A stretch of 45,352 bases of DNA from an uncultured Bacteroidales bacterium. Lineage in GTDB: Bacteria > Bacteroidota > Bacteroidia > Bacteroidales > F082. Both the position numbers and the translations under genes were made by a program. The stretch lies in the NCBI GenBank assembly GCA_947166105.1, contig CAMVCZ010000024.1, forward strand, positions 1 to 45,352, given 5' to 3'. Below the pieces are notes generated by a model. The model had not been told where the DNA came from and made no database searches. It saw only the letters and a program-made list of their open reading frames with translations. Below are positions 41,736 through 45,352 of this stretch, piece after piece (positions within the stretch are counted from its first letter, which is position 1; every line of letters begins with the position of its first letter).

Positions 41736-42194
41736 ATGGAAGAGTATTCGGAAAAACCAAAGAAAAGAGGTATCGGAAGAAAAATCCTCACCACTTTAAG
41801 CATCATCCTTGTTTTGGCTGCGGCGGGCTTTGTTTTCTTCAAGTTTTTTTATGTGTTCGGTAGCGGTGTGAAGGCTGGCGAACTTAACTTGTTCGTTTAC
41901 AAGGGCTACGTCTTCAAGACCTACGAGGGTAGACTAATTCAGGCGGGCTACAACTCGCAAAACAGCAACGCAACCATCCAATCGAATGAGTTCAATTTTT
42001 CGGTGAAAGACGAGAATGTGGCCCGACAATTGGAACGTTGCGCAGGAAAGATAGTTGAACTGCACTACAAGGAATATCTCGGCACCTTGCCGTGGCGTGG
42101 CATGACCAAGTATGTGGTCGACAGCGTTTATTCGGTTACCTCGGTAAACGAATCTCGCGATATGCCGATTTCAGTGCCTTTGGAAGTGCTTTAG
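41736..42194 (+). CDS. Single-pass membrane protein conserved in Bacteroidetes
   Basis: 152 residues. A short cytoplasmic start (EEYSEKPKKRGIGRKI), one transmembrane helix ~18-40 (LTTLSIILVLAAAGFVFFKFF), and an external domain with GELNLFVYKGYVFKTYEGRL and a C-terminal DSVYSVTSVNE. Such proteins are sometimes mislabelled 6-phosphogluconate dehydrogenase; none of that enzyme's motifs are present. The start ATG follows nth by one base, so they share a transcript. Its stop (TAG) overlaps the convergent TPR gene's stop in the sequence TTAG. Function unknown. Confidence 0.78.
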   Translation: MEEYSEKPKKRGIGRKILTTLSIILVLAAAGFVFFKFFYVFGSGVKAGELNLFVYKGYVFKTYEGRLIQAGYNSQNSNATIQSNEFNFSVKDENVARQLERCAGKIVELHYKEYLGTLPWRGMTKYVVDSVYSVTSVNESRDMPISVPLEVL

Positions 42195-44251
42195 TTGCTT
42201 CTTGAAATCTCCAATTTGCTGATTTCCACTTCGTTGTTTTCCGAAATGATTTCAATCCAAGTGTTGTCCTCGCTGAACCACTTGTATTGCGAACCGATGC
42301 GGAATAGGAAGGTTTTTTCTTCCTCTGCGGCTGCGATGGGCAACACAAAACCGCCGTTTTTGCCGCCTGAGCCTCCGAAGGAGACAATCATCGGGAAGGT
42401 CTTTTCGGGGTGCGGGTTGCGTACCTTGATAATGATATAGTTGGAACGGCGCACGGCAACCTCAATCTTGTTGAAATCAAACCGTTGCGCTTGACCGGCG
42501 GCTAACAACATCGGTTCGCTGTTCAACTCATAAAGTTTGTTTTGCTCGATGATTTCGCTGATGCGGGCAATCATTTCGGTAGGGTAGGTCTCCAAACCAA
42601 GTTCCTCGGCCTTGGTGTAGGCTTCGATGGCTTTGTCGAATGTGTTGGACTTGAAATGGCCGTCACCCTCCTTGATGAAGGCGTTGTATTGAGCGCGTAA
42701 GGCTGCGATACGGTCGTTTTCAGCACGCTCGGCGGTTGTTAATTGGGTTGTCGCGGTTGGGTCGTTTGGTTTGTAAACTAAAGCCGATTGGAAGTGGGTG
42801 ATGGCTTCGGCGAACTTTTCAGCGGTCATGGCTTGGTCACCGGCACTCATGGCTTTGCTGTAGTTGGCCTCCAACTCGGCAGCCATTTGAGCGAAGATGC
42901 CATCGATTTCCTGAATCTTTGTCGTTGCGGTGGCATTGCCTTCGTCGTAGGCAACCACTTCTTGGTATTTCAGTTTGGCATTGGCATAATCCTGTTGGGC
43001 GAACAATTCGCCAGCGGCATCCAACATGCTCTTAATGGTAGCCTGTCGCTCGGCCTCCGCTGCGGCCAATTCGGCTTGACGTCTGGCCTCTTCCTCTGCG
43101 GCTATACGGGCTGCTTCTTCTGCCGCCAAACGAGCGGCTTCCTGTTCTGCGGCAATTCTGGCGGCCTCTTGCTCAGCAGCGATTCTTGCGGCTTCAGCCT
43201 CAGCAGCCAACCTTGCTGCTTCGGCTTCAGCGGCCAAGCGAGCGGCTTCTTGCTCAGCGGCAATGCGAGCTGCCTCAGCCTCGGCAGCCAATCGCGCCGC
43301 TTCTTGTTCGGCGGCGATGCGTGCGGCTTCTTCGGCATCTTGTTGGGCAATGAGCGGGTCTAATCGGGCAATCATGTCGGTAGCGTATGCGTCACCTGAA
43401 ACCACAGTCAATGCACTCTGGTATTGAACTTTAGCCTCCTTGTAAGCCTTGCTTTCATATAGACGGTCGGCCTCGGCAATGATGCCGTTGTAGCGGTCGG
43501 CAATACCTTTGGCGGTTTGATAATCGTTTTTCAAGGTATTGGCTTGCAGGTCGTTGGGGAAAAGTTCGAGGGCTTGGCTGAGTTTGTCGATGGCGGCCTC
43601 ATAGTTTTTGCGCAGGCCAAACTGACGGGCTGCCTCCATCAAATTATCGAAGCGCGTCATTTTCTCCGTATAAAGTTGCTTTTTCTGTCGGGCTTCGGCG
43701 AGTTTTTCCTTGGGAAGTTTGTCGTTGGGGAAAATGCCGATGGCGGTCTCAAATTGCATGATGGCTGCATCGAAATTCTCCTCGGCCAAAAGGCTTTCTC
43801 CTAGGCTCATGGCCGTGTCGAAAGCGTCTTGTTTATCCTGCCGTTCCTTCAAAATGGCGCGCACTGCATCTGCCTGACCGCCAACATATTTGTCCTCGGG
43901 GAATACCTTCAAAGCCTGCTCGTATTCCGACAAAGCCTCCTCATATTTCTGCTGGCCGTAATATTGGTCACCGGCATCCAAATGGGCGTAGAAAACCTCC
44001 TGTCGGGCACCGTCTTCCTGGATTTTCTTCACCGTTTCGTCAAGTTTTTTCTTGGCGGTTGCGTCGCCCGACTTCTGCTTCAAGGCCATCTCGTAATAAG
44101 TCTTCGCGCTGATGTAGTCTTTGGCTGAAAACTTGTCGTTGCCCTTCTTCATCAGCGACTCGTAGGATTCGGCGTTTTGGGCTTGCATGATGTTGGCACT
44201 CAACACGATAGAAGCACCAAACATCATGGAAAATATGAGTTTTTTGTTCAT
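42191..44251 (-). CDS. Secreted TPR protein with long Ala/Glu-rich repeat
   Basis: 686 residues. Signal peptide ~1-26 (LIFSMMFGASIVLSANIMQA). TPR-like repeats ~30-300 (SYESLMKKGNDKFSAKDYIS, YYGQQKYEEALSEYEQAL, NFDAAIMQFETAIGIFPND, NYEAAIDKLSQALELFPND) and again ~390-560 (KFAEAITHFQSALVYKPND). Between them, ~302-389, are about nine tandem units EAAR(I/L)AAEQ or close variants, expected to form one long charged helix or coiled coil. The C-terminal ~100 residues are a beta-rich domain (YIIIKVRNPHPEKTFPMIVS). Probably periplasmic, spanning or scaffolding the envelope; role unknown. Start chosen at a proper signal peptide, not at the upstream in-frame ATG at 44347. Confidence 0.8.
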   Translation of the reverse strand: MNKKLIFSMMFGASIVLSANIMQAQNAESYESLMKKGNDKFSAKDYISAKTYYEMALKQKSGDATAKKKLDETVKKIQEDGARQEVFYAHLDAGDQYYGQQKYEEALSEYEQALKVFPEDKYVGGQADAVRAILKERQDKQDAFDTAMSLGESLLAEENFDAAIMQFETAIGIFPNDKLPKEKLAEARQKKQLYTEKMTRFDNLMEAARQFGLRKNYEAAIDKLSQALELFPNDLQANTLKNDYQTAKGIADRYNGIIAEADRLYESKAYKEAKVQYQSALTVVSGDAYATDMIARLDPLIAQQDAEEAARIAAEQEAARLAAEAEAARIAAEQEAARLAAEAEAARLAAEAEAARIAAEQEAARIAAEQEAARLAAEEAARIAAEEEARRQAELAAAEAERQATIKSMLDAAGELFAQQDYANAKLKYQEVVAYDEGNATATTKIQEIDGIFAQMAAELEANYSKAMSAGDQAMTAEKFAEAITHFQSALVYKPNDPTATTQLTTAERAENDRIAALRAQYNAFIKEGDGHFKSNTFDKAIEAYTKAEELGLETYPTEMIARISEIIEQNKLYELNSEPMLLAAGQAQRFDFNKIEVAVRRSNYIIIKVRNPHPEKTFPMIVSFGGSGGKNGGFVLPIAAAEEEKTFLFRIGSQYKWFSEDNTWIEIISENNEVEISKLEISRSN
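43090..43340 (-). repeat. Degenerate 27-bp tandem repeat encoding EAAR(I/L)AAE units
   Basis: About nine units of 27 bases within the TPR gene, alternating AARIAAEQE and AARLAAEAE. Codon choice differs between copies, so the repeat is not freshly expanded. Confidence 0.75.
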
Positions 44252-44284
44252 GATTCTAATTATTATCCCATTATAACGGACAAA

Positions 44285-44298
44285 CAATATTAATATTG
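44285..44298. other. Perfect 14-bp palindrome CAATATTAATATTG
   Basis: It lies 34 bases upstream of the TPR gene start (minus strand), where a promoter or operator is expected. The minus strand reads TAATATTG, a one-mismatch -7 element. Symmetry could mean a regulator site; this is weak. Confidence 0.4.
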
Positions 44299-44339
44299 TG
44301 TGTTTCCACAAATTTGTATTCTTGTAATCCAGAAACCAA

Positions 44340-44388
44340 ACTCTCAACCCTAAACCCTAAACTCTAATCTCTAAACTCTCAACTAAAT
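44340..44388. repeat. Seven degenerate 7-bp tandem repeats (ACYCTAA type)
   Basis: Successive heptamers on the plus strand: actctca, accctaa, accctaa, actctaa, tctctaa, actctca, actaaat. They run into the 3' end of the LolD-like gene, whose stop (TAG, minus) is within the last unit. No gene is encoded. Confidence 0.7.
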
Positions 44389-45042
44389 CCTCCCGTCCTT
44401 AATAGTGATGGTGCGGTCCGACATGGCGGCCAAATCGGGGTTGTGCGTGACGATGACAAAGGTTTGGTTCATCTCATCGCGCAGGCGGAAAAACAACTTG
44501 TGGAGTTCTTGCGCCGACTTCGAGTCGAGGTTGCCCGAAGGCTCGTCGGCCAGCACTACTGCCGGACTGTTGATCAAAGCCCTTGCCACGGCAATGCGTT
44601 GCTGCTCGCCGCCCGAAAGCTCGGAAGGCTTGTGGTCTTTTCTTGCCGTAAGATTCAGGTAATCAAGGAGTTTTAAAGCCTTTTCAGTGGCTTCCTTTTT
44701 GCCCATTCCGCCAATGAAGGCGGGAATACAGATGTTCTCTATGGCCGTAAATTCGGGCAAGAGGTGATGGAACTGGAACACGAAGCCGATTTTCCGATTG
44801 CGGAAAGCGGCCAAATCGGTGTCGTTCAGTTTGTTGACCTCGGTTCCATCGATGAGAAGTTGGCCACGGTCGGCCTTGTCCAAAGTGCCGATGATATGCA
44901 GCAAAGTCGATTTGCCTGCGCCCGAAGCCCCGACGATGCTCACGATTTCCTTCTTGTTGATGTGCAGGTCGATGCCCTTGAGCACTTCGAGGCTGCCGTA
45001 AGATTTATGTATGCCAGTCGCTTGAATCATTTCCTTACCCAT
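44383..45042 (-). CDS. lolD: LolD-like ABC transporter ATP-binding protein
   Basis: 219 residues. Walker [11 protein letters not shown]-loop [11 protein letters not shown], signature [15 protein letters not shown], Walker [13 protein letters not shown], and switch His THNPDL. This is the MacB/LolD/FtsE type that works with FtsX-like permeases such as the one at 39210-40433. It supplies ATP hydrolysis for lipoprotein release or a related export. The start may be the Met at 45042 or the one at 45030 ([12 protein letters not shown]). The 3' end runs into the heptamer repeat. Confidence 0.9.
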   Translation of the reverse strand: MGKEMIQATGIHKSYGSLEVLKGIDLHINKKEIVSIVGASGAGKSTLLHIIGTLDKADRGQLLIDGTEVNKLNDTDLAAFRNRKIGFVFQFHHLLPEFTAIENICIPAFIGGMGKKEATEKALKLLDYLNLTARKDHKPSELSGGEQQRIAVARALINSPAVVLADEPSGNLDSKSAQELHKLFFRLRDEMNQTFVIVTHNPDLAAMSDRTITIKDGRI

Positions 45043-45060
45043 TGCATTGAGTCAACGCGG

Positions 45061-45068
45061 CAAAAGTA
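45061..45068 (-). promoter_or_regulatory. Promoter -7 element (TACTTTTG) of the lolD-like gene
   Basis: On the minus strand TACTTTTG lies 18 bases before the Met at 45042 and 30 before the Met at 45030. Confidence 0.6.
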
Positions 45069-45101
45069 GAAAAAAAACGGACATCATTCGAGATTGTCGT
45101 G

Positions 45102-45352
45102 TTATTTCTTCCCCCGACTTTCCACCCAAATCCAAAGCCGCCACATCAAATAGCCCCAAGCGAAGAAAAGGACGTAGAAAATCCATTTCGGGACGGAGGT
45201 ATGGTAAGCGTCCTCGTTGACGATTTCCGAGTATTGCTCAGTGGGGATGTCGGCATAGTAATAGGCTCCCGCGCCAAAGTCGTAGCCTTCGACGAGGCCG
45301 AGCTTGTTGGCCATGATCCAGCCTGCCAAAAACAAAGTGATTACCACCACGA
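45102..45352 (-). CDS. Small membrane protein, truncated at the window edge
   Basis: The last ~82 codons are present; the start is probably beyond the window. One hydrophobic segment lies near the edge (VVITLFLAGWIMANKLGL), then an extracytoplasmic stretch GYDFGAGAYYYADIPTEQYS, and a second membrane helix (VPKWIFYVLFFAWGYLMWRLW) before a short basic end (VESRGKK). No family recognised. Confidence 0.65.
   Translation of the reverse strand, partial: VVVITLFLAGWIMANKLGLVEGYDFGAGAYYYADIPTEQYSEIVNEDAYHTSVPKWIFYVLFFAWGYLMWRLWIWVESRGKK

Overview
The window reads as chromosomal DNA of a Bacteroidota organism, most likely order Bacteroidales. Evidence: promoters repeatedly carry the Bacteroidetes -7 element TAnnTTTG; there is no consistent Shine-Dalgarno; many secreted proteins end in a type IX secretion (T9SS) sorting domain (YPNP...G-V-Y...K); and there are typical lineage families (C10/Spi peptidases, DUF1573, TIGR02172, FISUMP, DUF4160/DUF2442). 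No rRNA, tRNA, CRISPR array, transposase or integrase was seen, so the species cannot be fixed.

Region by region. 1-3849: three T9SS cargo genes (a truncated one, a GLUG-repeat protein and a paralogue of the truncated one). 3852-3964: a dispersed repeat. 4101-5570: an AlbA_2/ATPase-type regulator. 5605-17685: a conserved secreted protein followed by four tandem C10 (streptopain/interpain-type) cysteine peptidases. 17744-21057 (minus): a probable operon of a bifunctional-nuclease-family protein, a nucleoside transporter, ThyA and FolA. 21310-23541: a membrane pyrophosphatase. 23696-27157: an AAA/PD-(D/E)XK protein, a DUF1573 protein and an aminotransferase. 27299-27681: a HEPN/MNT toxin-antitoxin relic. 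27700-28533 (minus): a phosphotransferase-like protein. 28633-32046: a five-gene signalling operon of SpoIIE-type phosphatase, RsbW-like kinase, STAS antagonist, (p)ppGpp synthetase and (p)ppGpp hydrolase. 32047-33291 (minus): a NamZ/DUF1343 protein. 33387-33600: a highly structured candidate ncRNA. 33653-37469: a 53-residue peptide and a large mosaic lipoprotein. 37494-39209: small toxin-antitoxin-like genes mixed with a duplicated repeat/promoter cassette. 39210-45352: a FtsX/LolC-type permease, a hypothetical protein, endonuclease III, two envelope proteins, a LolD-type ATPase and a truncated membrane gene.

How the parts fit together. The C10 array and T9SS proteins form an extracellular proteolysis/surface programme. 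ThyA, FolA and the nucleoside transporter make a dTMP/nucleoside module. The 28.6-32.0 kb operon physically joins a partner-switching cascade to making and breaking (p)ppGpp, and is the best candidate here for an under-described system. The 37.5-39.2 kb segment is an accessory patch where toxin genes are missing or broken while antitoxin-like genes survive, and where two near-identical repeat units each deliver a promoter. Several unrelated families of short dispersed repeats sit at gene ends; one supplies the last codons and stop of a gene, and another appears to have replaced a gene's 3' end.
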